In this document: piece by piece, positions 30,823 through 42,680 of the stretch
Layout of the letters: each line of letters opens with the position of its first letter
How positions within the stretch are numbered: position 1 is the first letter of the stretch
Assembly (NCBI GenBank): GCA_963513935.1
Contig: OY740774.1
Location: 93,984,861-94,048,860 of the forward strand
DNA length: 64,000 nucleotides
Source: Aphrophora alni
Taxonomy: Eukaryota > Arthropoda > Insecta > Hemiptera > Aphrophoridae
Direction of reading: 5' to 3'
Notes under the pieces: generated by a model
What the model saw: the letters and a program-made list of their open reading frames with translations, nothing else
Told to the model about the DNA's origin: nothing
Databases searched by the model: none
Program-made: the position numbers and the translations under genes

Positions 30823-31441
30823 ACCGGGTGTTCAAAAAGTCTGGAAACCCCTTAATAGTAAATTTATTAATAAACGCAGAACAATGAAACTCTAGGATTA
30901 CGTCCTCACTGTAGTTACTGACTTTTTGGTCATTTTAGCTATCTTTTTTCGCTTTGGGGGGACGTCCTGTGGAGGAAGTCTAAAAAAATCTTAAATGTAG
31001 ATCAAGCTTAAATGTTAGTGTTTTAGCTTTGAAAATTTCACAGCTGGAGTGTGGAGGGATAGGAAATTCTCCAGCTGTGAAATTCTCATAGCTAAAACAC
31101 TAACATAACCAACACGGTTGAGTATTCACTTCTGCCTTTTAATCTCCGCAACGTAAAGTTAACAAACTTTAAGAGGCTGCCATTTCCAAACGAAAAGTCC
31201 TTTTTCATTCGGGATTGCGGCAATGTGTTCCTCTAACAAAGACCTTTAAAATGAGGTATAATTCGACGTATGCTTACATTAAAGATTTTTTACACTTCCT
31301 CCACAGGAGTCCCCCCCCCCCAAAGCGAAAAAAGACCAAAAAGTCAGTAACTACAGTGAGGACGTAATCCTAGAGTTTCATTGTTCTGCGTTTATTAATA
31401 AAATTAATATTAAGGGGTTTCCAGACTTTTTAAACACCCGT
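30823..31441. mobile_element. MITE with long terminal inverted repeats, about 0.6 kb
   Basis: Left end CCGGGTGTTCAAAAAGTCTGG (30824 on) and right end CCAGACTTTTTAAACACCCG (ending 31440) are inverted copies, flanked by TA-type sequence. The complementarity runs about 150 bp into each end with small gaps. These include an extra 12-nt ATTTTAGCTATC in the left arm near 30938 and a longer C/G run on the right. There is no transposase. GGGTGTTCAAAAAG termini are common in arthropod Tc1/mariner-type MITEs. Confidence 0.85.
31013..31105. repeat. Inner palindrome nested in the MITE
   Basis: TGTTAGTGTTTTAGCT...CACAGCTGGAG on the left pairs with CTCCAGCTGTGAAATTCTC...CACTAACA on the right, with a loop of about 20 bp. 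It could be a separate small snapback element inserted in the larger MITE, because it starts TGTTAGTG and ends CACTAACA. Confidence 0.75.
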
Positions 31442-31496
31442 TATATATATTTTTCTATAGTTTGATTTATAAATTATTAATGAGTGTTTTTTGTAG

Positions 31497-31702
31497 TTGT
31501 AAGTTCAGGAAGTCCAGTCAGCATGAATACAGGAAACACTCAAGTACTTACTCTGTCACCACATCAACAACTTCAGTTCCAGGCATTACAGAAACAAGCA
31601 CAGTTACAACTTCAGCAGTGTCTCAATCAGCAAGTTCAACAACAACCTTCAACAATTACTGTTAAACACCGGAGACGTTCAAATACAGCTGATAACAAAT
31701 AG
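31497..31702 (+). CDS. Host gene terminal coding exon, Gln-rich C-terminus
   Basis: Acceptor TTTTTTGTAG ends at 31496. Entered in phase 1, it runs 68 codons to TAG at 31700-31702. It reads VVSSGSPVSMNTGNTQ, then a Gln/Leu-rich helix-like block (HQQLQFQALQKQAQLQLQQ and on), and ends KHRRRSNTADNK, a basic motif that could act as a nuclear localisation signal. A Gln-rich block plus basic tail fits a transcription coactivator or chromatin subunit, but I do not recognise the family with confidence. The upstream ATG at 31484 lies in the intron. Confidence 0.78.
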
Positions 31703-32956
31703 CAGGTGCCGTGGTTTAAACATTTCACTCATGTCTTTCAATATATTTCTTTTAGTATGTTCAAACAGTGAGCTTTTAAATATTATAGATTGAGATTATT
31801 TTCACAATGTATAGAGTACAGAGCCAAGGGGTGTATTTATTTTTTGGTGCAAAAATAGTCAAATTCATTAAAAATGGAATAATTACTACATGATTACTAA
31901 AAGTTATGTTTAAAATGGTTTGAGTATCGGTTACAATAAAAAGGTATCTTATGTTATTTAACTACCAATTTAAGAAAAGAGAATTTGTATTTGTTATAGT
32001 AAGTACAATTTTGTTAAGGGTTTATATGTTATAAACTGACCTAACCTGTTTTTAGCCTCAAAACTTTTACATTATTATTTGGGATATTGGACCTTCTCTT
32101 ACTCTAACCTTAACCATTTGCAACCTTCCAACCTTTACATAATTGTTTGGAATACATTTAGGCTAGGTTTAGTTAGGGGTAGTTTCTTTAACATAACCTA
32201 TTTAGAACCTATAAACTTTTACCGTATACATAATATTTGTGTTTGCAGGTTAGGTTAGACATTATAGTAGTAAGAATGACGTCTTGGGTGTAAGATTTTA
32301 AAAAAAAACCCCTGGTGCTCAAGAAAACTCAGTTCTACATTGATGTGTTTTGTATTAACGGTAATTTCTTAATATCTGTGACGTAACTACATTTAATTTA
32401 GATTTTGTATTGTTACATAGAGGAACTCCATCTGCAGTTCAATTTATTTATAATAGTTGATCAAATTAAATTATAATGAAAGTTGTGAAGGTAGTGAAAA
32501 TAACAGATAAATACCTTCAAAAATTTATTATTATTTACTGCCAATATATTTAATAGTACTATTTTTTGGAAGGTGTTAAGTGGGTTTTATAATAGCTAAA
32601 ATTAGAATCAGAGGGTATATTTGTTAAATAGTGATAGAATATTGAAATAATTTCCATGATCTAATCAAACTAATTATTTGACAATTTATTCGTTATTAAT
32701 ACTATTATTTGACCTTGGTGTTGTTTTTCATAAGTTGTGTCAATAGTACTTAAAAGAAAATAATTAAAACAAAAAAAAATAATAATAAAAATTTTTAACT
32801 ACCAGTCTTTTGGCCAGTCACTGAAGGATTTAATTCTAAAGTGGTATAAGCAGTTTAAATAACCTTTGTGCACAAGATTTTATTCTTTTTGTGAATACTT
32901 TTCAGTTTTCTTCTTGTCTTTGACTGGTTATGATCTTCTACATACAGTATATAAAA
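31703..32956 (+). other. Probable 3' untranslated region and downstream DNA
   Basis: AT-rich, no frame. An AATAAA at 31935-31940 is a candidate polyadenylation signal, but others follow, so the transcript end is uncertain. Confidence 0.45.
31935..31940 (+). promoter_or_regulatory. Candidate polyadenylation signal (AATAAA) of the host gene
   Basis: First AATAAA after the stop codon, about 235 bp downstream. AATAAA is frequent by chance in such AT-rich DNA. Confidence 0.3.
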
Positions 32957-33279
32957 ATGAGCGAGTTACGAAAACGGAAGCGTGTGTTGGTTTCGTTTGA
33001 GACGCGGTTAAATGTGTCAAAAGACTTGATAGAGGGGAATCTGTAAGAAAGCTTTGTAGTGTTTAATTTTTTCATGTTTGATGTATAATATACATAACAT
33101 AATATATACGATACATTTATACAATTTAAATGAGTTGCAATAACATATTAATTGTATAATTCTTAGCGCTACCTGATTAAATAAGCTTTCTTTGAACAAA
33201 AACCGATTTTTCGCGGGAACCTCGGATTAACCGGCCCTGGTGTCAGTCCCGACTAGACCGGTTAAGAGGGGTTCTACTG
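32957..33279 (+). mobile_element. Truncated pogo/Tigger-like transposon remnant
   Basis: The ATG at 32957 opens a short frame, MSELRKRKRVLVSFETRLNV, continuing KDLIEGNL then a stop. A one-base shift continues as GESVRKLC. This is the N-terminal CENP-B-type helix-turn-helix of pogo/Tigger transposases. The right end reads in reverse CAGTAGAACCCCTCTTAACC, the typical CAGTA-start terminus, followed by TA at 33280-33281. No matching left terminus is visible, and the core is deleted and replaced by AT-rich sequence (about 33050-33190). Confidence 0.7.
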
Positions 33280-33281
33280 TA

Positions 33282-36200
33282 GTTATAAAACAAACAAAAA
33301 AAAAAAACAGAATAATAAATCACAAAGTTTTCCTATATTAAAAACATAAAACTATTCTTTCACCAATATAAGTTAGATAGTTGTTTGATCTATCAATAAT
33401 GTTTTATTAAAATAGCTCACTTAATACCTCGCCAAAAAAGCTTGTTTTAAAAGATAGGTTATAACGATAACATTCATTCTTTGGTGTTTTTTTATGCAGT
33501 AATCAGATAAGTTTATAAAATATAACCCTTAATTAGCCACCTTCCAATAGTTAAAATTTAATTTATCTGAAAATTAATTTATTAAACAAAATATATTACT
33601 GAAATTAGAGCTATAGTTTAAAAGCTCATTGTATACAATTTACTTCGGTTTTTAAATTGATCATAGAAATGATTTATATTATAAAATCTATAATGAAAAC
33701 AGTTCCTCAAAATGTAGAAAACTCTTCTATGGCTTTCAAGTGTAAGGGTTTTGTTAAAAACTATTTTTAATTTTGTATCCATTTCTAAATGTGTTTGGTC
33801 ATAATACTTGCAATAAATTTATTTATTATAACTAATATATATCTATATATATATTTATTTGTATTTGTAGAACAAAGCTTTGTGTTATATTAATAAGTAT
33901 ATTTATGTATTGTTATTATTTTACTATTTTTGAGTCTCATTATAAGTAAAAAAGTAATCTATTAAAATGTAAAAGTTCAACTATCAATCAACAGTTTTGT
34001 TTTCAAATTTTAAAAGAATAATTTTGTATATAACTCCATGGTTTTCAACATTTTCAGTCTAAAATGTGTCGATCGGTCAATCAATATCACTCAGATAAAA
34101 CTGGTATCAGACTATGAAATGTCCACTAATCTTGTTAAGATTCTTCTTTTTTCTTTTGTCTTTTTTCAGTTGATTTTATAATTATTGTTTGCCAGCTATT
34201 TTGTTTATTAACAGCTATCTTGTTATCTTAGTTGCTTAGAAACAGATTTATGCTGTAACAGGATATTGTAAAATATCAAGATATATAATATTATTTTTTA
34301 TCTTAGCTTCAATTTCATGTAGAAAGATGTTTGTCAGCTCCTTATTAGAGCTAATATAGCACGTGCTAAGAAACTGTTTAAAAAAAAACAGATGTTAACA
34401 AAAATTAATAAAATTTAAATTATGTTATTATTAATATAATTCAAACCTTGTGGCTGTTAAAAAAAAGTTATAAAACACGTATTTAAAAATTTATATTTTA
34501 CATTTAGACTTGTACACACAAGCCATAATATATAACAAGTAAATGGCATTAAACTATGTTTTATGAATTACCGAACATTGTAAATTAGCACATAGTTTCA
34601 TCTATTATGTTCATTAATTATGTAAGTAAATTTCTTAGTTGTACGAGTTTCTATGTTAACCAAAACTTAATTAGTACATTGAAAACTAAACAAATTCAAG
34701 TATCTCTATCTCAGTTGGCATTATTATTATTATTTTTTTTTCATCAACAGAATACAAGTAAGTTACATTTTATTAATTATTTGAACATCCTCTATTTTTG
34801 AATGTAGTTTCTTCACATACTGCGTACATAGCCCTAGTATAGAACTATCCAACACCAGGGCAAACATCTTTCTACATGAACTAGAAGTCAAGGTATAAAA
34901 TATATTGCAGACCTTTACTCGACCCTGTACATTTATGTTCAACATGAAATTTTAATGGACTCTTCTACGGTTCATGTTTTAACATTATAATAATTGTATA
35001 AAAAACATTGATAATTAGCAACCATTCCTTGTTTATAAAGATCAAGATGGTATTAAATTTGTATAACTACCATTTGTGCCAATCAGATATTGTCATTTTC
35101 ATTCAAATATGTGCTGAGATGCTAAGACAGATTTCAGGTATTTATTGTCCTTTAATCAACAATGTTTAAAAAAATACTCCACTACCTTTTTCACAAAACC
35201 AAAAGAAAGAAGTATATTCAATTTTCTTCATTTTCAAATTTTTGCGTGTGTATTTCTTATTACAGAAAACCCTCCTCATCGAAATTTCATGTAAAACATA
35301 TTCTTAAAAGTATTTCTATATTTAAATAGAGCTTATATTTGTGCCCTTTACTCGTCCCAAATATATGATATATTTTATTTAAACCGTGTTTTGAATAACT
35401 ACAATTAAAGTTTATTTTAATTCTTTCCAATTATTTCTGAACTCTTTTTTTACTTCATTTGTGGTTCTGTACACATTATGACATTTTACCAAAATTTAAT
35501 TGAAATCTAGAGCCTATTTCGAGAAGTTAGGCCTTTTATATTATTACTTTAGATGTTATATTTTTTAATGGTCATTTTCGAAATAAACATTTTTCGTGGT
35601 TTATTTAGATCATTAAGGGTTACAATAAAAAATTTTAATAAAAATCATTTGAGTTGATCTTAAAAAAGTTGACATTTTATGGGAGGTACCTCAAATATTG
35701 AGTTATTAAAAAACATCTTGATATTTGGCCAAAATATCTTCTTTACAGCACAAAAGGTAAAAATTGATTTTGATTTCCATTTTTACAAATCGTTTCCTCG
35801 AGTGATCAAGTTGTGCACAATAATGTTGAATTTTCGTTAAACCTTGAAAAAAGGTTACAAAATTTTAATAAAGTTAGTTAGGATGGTTTTTCATACCATA
35901 CTTTTCTCGTAAAAACTATACAAAGGAAAATACTGATGTAAAAACAATTTTATTTTCCTTCTATTGATAAAACATAGTAGTCCCTTGAGCCTGAATAAAC
36001 ATTTGGTAATAACTTTCCTAATGTTTTTCATTTTTACTGCAAAATGAAGTGTAATAAGTAATTTTTCAATTTGAAACTTCTGTCTTGTTTATTGAATTAT
36101 TTTCCTTGATTTTGATTCCAGCACTTATGATAAATAATCATATAATCCAAAATAATAATACAACTCATTATTTGCTCATTTTGCCGATATTTTTTGGAAA

Positions 36201-37262
36201 TCAGTATTAATATCGACTCGTTAGTGTGGTTGTGTTTCAAAATGAACGTTAATATGTTAATTTATAAATATACAATTCAATGATGTAATTATTTTCTATA
36301 CTATATAAACAAAAATTTTGGCAACTGTAGTTTTGTAAGTATATTAACGTCAAGAATGTGTATCAATGTTTAAAAATATAAGATATTATCAAATTGAAAT
36401 GCTCTCTCTGTGGCTTTATGCATTGTACTTTATTTTATTAAATTACCAAAACATACCCTTCATACAAAGACTGCCCATAGTCATTTACACTCTATGTAAA
36501 TTGTGGTTAAAAAAAAATTGTATATTATTTCAATATTATGTTATTTGTATAAATGAATATATTCATATAGATTTTATTTTGTATTTGTGGATTGGGGTAA
36601 AGAAATATTAATAGTAGTAGATTTATTATATAGCAATTTATTTTAAAGTTTTAAAAAAAAATCTTGTTTTTATTCAGAGAAATCTGGTGTGGGGTTTCAT
36701 ACTGATTTTAAAATATTTTAACAATAATTTATTCCTGTGTTACTAATATTATGCAATTTATGTATTGATAAATGTTATGTACTCTTTTCAAACTGGCAAA
36801 TTGGTTTCTCTATAAATATTTGTATTTAATTAACTTCAAATAATGTCTATTCAAATAAACATTTTGTTGACTTATTAACAAATGTATTCAGTCTTCATAA
36901 AAACATGTTACAGTTGTTTCAATAATATGTGTCAAATACTGTACACACAAAACTGTTTAATGTATCACCTTTTATGTGTGAGCATAGTTTTACAATAAGA
37001 TCATTTATAGAACAACTGTGACACATTTTTTTGTGAAGACTGGATATGAATGGCGATATGGAAGCAAAGTTTGTTATAAATATTTGATTTGTGATTGGAT
37101 TAATTCAGTAGATTATGAAATGCAAGTTATATTTATTGAATGGGAAAAGGGAAATGGGATTTTATGTTAGTAAATCCCAAACAGCGCACTTACGACAATT
37201 ATAACAAAAATGTAAATAACTATATAGACTCGAGAGTGTGATAATTTTCCTAAAAAAATATT
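33282..37262. other. Intergenic AT-rich sequence, nothing recognised
   Basis: Many short chance frames and A/T runs. I see no conserved coding sequence, RNA gene or clear transposon. Confidence 0.45.
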
Positions 37263-37282
37263 ATCTAATAACATATGTGTCC

Positions 37283-37500
37283 GTTTTTCTGACATCAAAG
37301 AAGAAAAGAACATAAAAATAAAGACCCCTAGATCTAGAATACTCTAATAGCATCGGATTCTGAAAAGAACAAGAGTTTATTAAGAAAGATTTCATAGGAA
37401 AAGTGATAGAAAGGAATCTAACTCAACACTACGAGAAAAGGGTGTAGATCCAGCTAGGATATCTAGGGATTGCTATACCTTTAGAAATTACAGTAAGCTC
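37283..37500 (+). repeat. Scattered repeat family, copy 2
   Basis: Blocks AAGAAGAAAAGAAC, GAATACTCTAATAGCATC, AAAAGAACAAGAGTTTAT, AAGAAAGATTT, CTCAACACTACGAGAAAAGG and GTGTAGATCCAGCTAGGATA. They occur in the same order as the reverse complement of 17165-17390. Confidence 0.55.
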
Positions 37501-39754
37501 TGATGGTTGAACAGTGTCCACAATTGGCAAACTTATTCCTAGTTGTACATACTTTATGACTTTAACTGGAACATTTCTTTATCTCATGATGTATGGTCAA
37601 CAAATGGGCACATTTTAGCTATTCCCCTTCTTGAAATCTTCTGATCCTTTATCAATGTTCTCGCCACAGTTAGGAAAATTGGCAACAACAACCTTGTGGA
37701 CTAAGAATGTTTTTTTGCCCCCACAACTTTCAGAGTGATTCTCTTTCAGGGTTTCAGTAAATCATCCATGAATAAGGCCTCATTCAGCAGACCCTTATCA
37801 ATACAGTTCAATATAATATAGAACCCTGAAGAGGCTGTTAAATGTTGTATCCAGGATGATAAAATTCATTACATTAATATAAGAAAAATATGATTTATAT
37901 TATAGGTAATTTATATAATAAAGTCCAAAAGAGAGCAGTTAAGATAAGAAAAAGGAAACCTAAATGATTTTCTATATTCTGGAACATTCTAATTTTACCG
38001 ATATTATCTATGTTTGTAAGTTTCTGACAACAGAAGAGATAAAATTAAACATATATACTTAAACGAGAATTTTCCACATACAACTTTCATTCAAAATTGT
38101 CTTTGCATATATTGAAAAGATGCACTGAAACACAGTAAACTATTACATTCATATAATTAATTGATAAGTGTAGACTTACAGTTATTTGTTTTATATTCTT
38201 GGAGAAATATTTCTCTAGTTTTACTTTTAGACATGACTAAATTCTTAAATGTTATCGAGTTCAAGAGGTTGTAGTAAACACTTAAAAAAATTTAAATGAG
38301 AGTTTCTATTTTTCTCTCTCATTCAGACCTTTCTAAAACTATATCCGTAAAAATATTTATGAACACAAGCAGTTGTCTGAATAAACCAATTCCAATGGCG
38401 GTTTCTCAAATCTCTTCATTTGCTTGATGTGCACCTAATATTCAAATTTGGGATAAAAAAGTTCATTTAAAAATAAATAAAACGTAGTCATCGGTCCCGA
38501 GAACTAAAGTGGTGTTTATGGAATTCACAATAATTTCTTAAGTAGAAGCAGCACTATGAAGAACAATTTTTTTAATTTTAACATTTTTGGTATTTAAACC
38601 ATTTTAATTTTACAGATTATAGTTCAAAATGGTTAGATACCTTTGTTCCAGATATATTTAATTCAAATTGTGTCCTTTAAAAATTATGTCTATATTGATC
38701 AACTTTTTTCATTATGTACAATTTTCTTTCAACCTGGTGTAACTTACACTAAATTAATTAAAATTTCAAAATGATAACACCATTAATCTCAAGGACTGAT
38801 TTTAATGAAATTTAACTATCATTTTTTTCATTAGTTTATGTCTATCTTGAGTCAAAATTAAAAAATTTAACATAGCCACACCAATATCATGTGCTATCTT
38901 GTTTTAATATAACATTCTAAGTTGGTTGTGCTTTTTCTTTTCTGTATAATCTAGGAGAAAAGTAATTGTAAGACGTTTACTCAAAAAGTAAAAAAAAAAA
39001 ATGTTCTTTTTTTCATGACCTATTAAGCTCTTTGAGCCTAGTCTACCTTTATGACATTTTTGTCATATCGAAACTGCTAGGCCTACAATTTTGTCACTAA
39101 TTAATTGAGTTTAAAGTTGAGATATCACTAGAAAACTTTTTACACTGAATGGAAAAAATCTATTATATGCAGAATACCAATTTTATTAACATACATTTAA
39201 TATACAATCTTGTTGAGCACTGTGGTGAAATTCACAATAATGATTCGAATTTGCCCCTAACCACAATCACTGGAAACTTTAAAATAAAACACAATTATCT
39301 GATTAATTGTTCTTTATTAATTATTTCCACTAAATGCCCTGATGTACATTTCGATAACATGGTTATCATCATTGGAGGGTCTTGCTTATAAACTAAATCT
39401 AAACTTACATATCTACTAATGAAATAAAATTAAACCTAAAACTATAATAACCTGAGTGCAAGCTAAAATCCCTCCCACTCCACAGATCAGTTGACCAGTA
39501 AGTTGCCCAGCTATCAACTATATATATATATATATATGTTTCTGTGGATCAATAACAGTAGACTTTTGTTATTCAAAATTCATTACCTACTGGCAATAAG
39601 AACCATGCTTTAGAGTTTTTTTAAATATTAGAATATTTTTGTCTAAATCTGTCGCTGTTGTTACAATATTGCAATATTACAATTCTTACCTTATAACAAC
39701 TTAAATGGTATTCAATTCTACAATATTTACTTACTTTTTTATTCACGTAAATAA
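37501..39754. other. Intergenic AT-rich sequence with a short (TA)n at 39519-39538
   Basis: No supported gene. The 80-codon frame at 39149-39391 has no recognisable motif. Confidence 0.45.
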
Positions 39755-40511
39755 TTCCAGTATTTTCCATTGTTCAAAACAAACTATATTTATTATTCAT
39801 CGGACCATAGTCTTGTTCATATTCTATTGAATTACTTTCCTCAAAAAATTTCCGGTATTTTCCATTGTTCAAAACAAACTATATTTATTATTCGTCGGAC
39901 CATAGTCTTGTTCATATTCTATTGAATTACTTTCCTCAAAAAATTTCCGGTATTTTCCATTGTTCAAAACAAACTATATTTATTATTCATCGGACCATAG
40001 TCTTGTTCATATTCTATTGAATTACTTTCCTCAAAAAATTTCCGGTATGTTCCATTGTTCAAAACAAACTATATTTATTATTCGTCGGACCATAGTCTTG
40101 TTCATATTCTATTGAATTACTTTCCTCAAAAAATTTCCGGTATTTTCCATTGTTCAAAACAAACTATATTTATTATTCGTCGGACCATAGTCTTGTTCAT
40201 ATTCTATTGAATTACTTTCCTCAAAAAATTTCCGGTATTTTCCATTGTTCAAAACAAACTATATTTATTATTCATCGGACCATAGTCTTGTTCATATTCT
40301 ATTGAATTACTTTCCTCAAAAAATTTCCGGTATTTTCCATTGTTCAAAACAAACTATATTTATTATTCATCGGACCATAGTCTTGTTCATATTCTATTGA
40401 ATTACTTTCCTCAAAAAATTTCCGGTATTTTCCATTGTTCAAAACAAACTATATTTATTATTCGTCGGACCATAGTCTTGTTCATATTCTATTGAATTAC
40501 TTTCCTCAAAA
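39755..40511. repeat. 95-bp minisatellite, nearly eight tandem copies
   Basis: Units start TATTTTCCATTGTTCAAAAC at 39761, 39856, 39951, 40046 (variant TATGTTCC), 40141, 40236, 40331 and 40426, an exact 95-bp period. The last copy stops at about 40510. Copies are nearly identical. The main variable site is ATTCATCGG or ATTCGTCGG, with the order A,G,A,G,G,A,A,G. There is no coding potential. Confidence 0.96.
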
Positions 40512-41271
40512 ACTGATTAATAAATTTTACACCTGTTATTAAAAATATAAACTAAACCAATTTGTCAACTGTTGTACGATACTGCCAATCAAGTTCCAAT
40601 ACATCCTTCCAATAAATCACTGAACAATCTGTGTTTAAATGTACTCTAGTTAGGTTAGAAAACACACCTGTATCATGTTAACCAATGTACATCTTTGTCT
40701 TTATGTTTTGATATTAAATTAATACACAAAATATATAAACATATGTATATTTGGTGCTTTGTAGTAATAGCTATACAAAATTTTCATTCTATTTTTATAG
40801 GTTGTAAATCATATTGTACAGTATAAAATAATAGTAATTAAATAAAATGAAGGAAAACAAATATTATACTATTAATGTATATTTAGTAAGCATACTTAAA
40901 ATGTTCGCTTATGAATTTATGTTTATATATGTATTGCAGTATCTTTTGAAAGTGAAATCTATCATTTAAAATTAGTTTGTACTATGATAATATTAATTTG
41001 ATTATTATCTATTTCTTTATTGTAATTTTAGCTATTGCAGCTGTCGTCGTGAACCCTAGATCTGTAACTATGCAATGTACACCAATCATGTTTCCTACAA
41101 GACGTTTTCATGGAACGGACTCAGATTTTCACCAAATTTGGTATAAACATTTTGAAATGACTCGGCCAATTTCATTTACCGCAAATCTTACATTTTTAAT
41201 GAACGTTGTTAATTTTATTTCATTAATTTTTTTTTTCTTGTTTAAAGGCGATAAATCTGTCTGATCGCTTA
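40512..41271. other. Intergenic sequence, no convincing gene
   Basis: A 95-codon frame (40977-41264) begins with a hydrophobic AT-driven stretch and has no known domain. I do not accept it as a gene. Confidence 0.4.
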
Positions 41272-41345
41272 AAAAGAAAAGATTAGATGAAAAAGGTGTA
41301 GATCGAACTAGAGTATCTTGGGAATGCCATACTCATTGAACCCCT
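41272..41345 (+). repeat. Scattered repeat family, copy 3 (partial)
   Basis: AAAAAGGTGTAGATCGAACTAGAGTATCTTGG and CATACTCATTGAACCCCTGA match the 3' half of the family (compare 37420-37480 and 42640-42670). Confidence 0.5.
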
Positions 41346-41453
41346 GAAGAGTATTGTATTTTTAAAGTTTTTCTTTTCTTTAGGGTTCCAAGTCCACAGA
41401 TAGTCTTTATCCACTGTTGTATAAAATAATTCTATTCTAAAGTATGTTATATA

Positions 41454-42403
41454 CAGTAGACTCCCTCTAGTTCGGCCACCTCGGGACCGGACCACCAGTC
41501 GGACTTTAAAATGGCCGGACTATCCGGATGTACTATCAAAATTTAAAATATCCCTATTAAATACATTACCTATGCTTAAGAATCAACAAAAAACATTGTT
41601 TAAACATTTTTACAACATTTTGTACTTACCAAAGAGAAGATTTTGACGTCTCTTGGTCGAATTGTCATGTTGTGCCACTCATAGATACGTTTTTGCAACA
41701 CATATTAAAAAGTAAATACCGATACCGTACTAAGGATAAAACTGAACAGAAAAACACATTACAGTACGTACTGTAAAAACAAACCAGAAATGTATTTGAG
41801 GAAATTACTGTACAACACGTATTACTTGTCTCATAACCTATAAAAAAGTCTCAATAGATTTCCGGTTCCGACACCAGTCATTTACAGTACTTTTACCGAC
41901 ATTAAATTCTCTACAAATACTTTGGACCGATTCACCTTTATCTAGACGCTCTAGGATACTGAGTTTTTGTTCCATTGTCACAAACGTATGTTTACGTTTT
42001 TCACTCATTTTAGAAAACATTTTTCTCAAAGCTAACTCACACACGTACAACTTATACTTACTCACAACGTTCACTCCCGAAAACAGTCCTACATACTAAA
42101 CATCAAAAAACATTCACACACGAAATTACAGATCAATCAATCTCACTGTACAGTACGTACTACATATAACCAAACCATTTGTCACAGGTTAAGTGCGACC
42201 GACCAATTACAAGCTCGCCCGTAAACTAAACTGACATACAGTAAATAGTTTACTGTGCAGTACTTCTATGGCCAGAGTGGACTAAACATTCAAGATAAAC
42301 GTGACGTGACATTCAAGGTGACGTGACGGATATGACTCACCCTGGACCGGTCGAACCATCCGGCGGCCGATCCAACCGAAGCCGAACTAGAGGGCGTCTA
42401 CTG
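41454..42403 (-). mobile_element. Internally deleted pogo/Tigger-like transposon, 950 bp
   Basis: The ends CAGTAGACTCCCTCTAGTTCGGC (41454 on) and the inverse of GCCGAACTAGAGGGCGTCTACTG (ending 42403) differ by one base. TA duplicates flank them (41452-41453 and 42404-42405). GC-rich subterminal CCGGAC-type motifs are present at both ends. It keeps only the DNA-binding N-terminus of the transposase on the minus strand. The DDE core is missing, so it is non-autonomous. Confidence 0.93.
41838..42008 (-). pseudogene. pogo/Tigger transposase N-terminal CENP-B-type helix-turn-helix fragment
   Basis: From the ATG at 42008, MSEKRKHTFVTMEQKLSILE, then RLDKGESVQSICREFNVGKS and TVNDWCRNR. This is the classic CENP-B/psq N-terminal DNA-binding domain of Tigger/jerky-type transposases. 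It stops after 56 residues, well short of the roughly 400-500 of a full protein. The frame is open upstream to 42074, but those residues are not part of the domain. Confidence 0.88.
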
Positions 42404-42532
42404 TATATTACCTGAATAAAAATTTTCTTAAATCTTCCCTAAGCTCCTTTCAAAAGTTATGATGACCTTTGGATTAACACCCCTAAAGACTTCAGGCTCT
42501 TGTTTAAAAGGCAAAAAACCTCTTGGTCATCA

Positions 42533-42680
42533 TCGTCTTTAAAAAAAAGAAGAAAAGAGCAGAGAATAGAGACCCTTAGCCCTCGACTACTCTAATAGTA
42601 TCAGGGTTGGAAAAGAACAAGAGTTAGTTTAGAGAGACTTAACCATACTCACTAAAATGAGCCCCTGAGTGTTTAGACAT
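42533..42680 (+). repeat. Scattered repeat family, copy 4
   Basis: Blocks AAGAAGAAAAGAGC, TCGACTACTCTAATAGTATC, AAAAGAACAAGAGTTAGTTT and ATACTCACTAAAATGAGCCC follow the family order. Confidence 0.55.

Noticed and set aside
40977..41264. 95-codon frame with an acceptor-like GCAG at about 41040
   Set aside because: No domain, no donor or partner exon in a consistent frame, and the beginning is AT-driven hydrophobic sequence.
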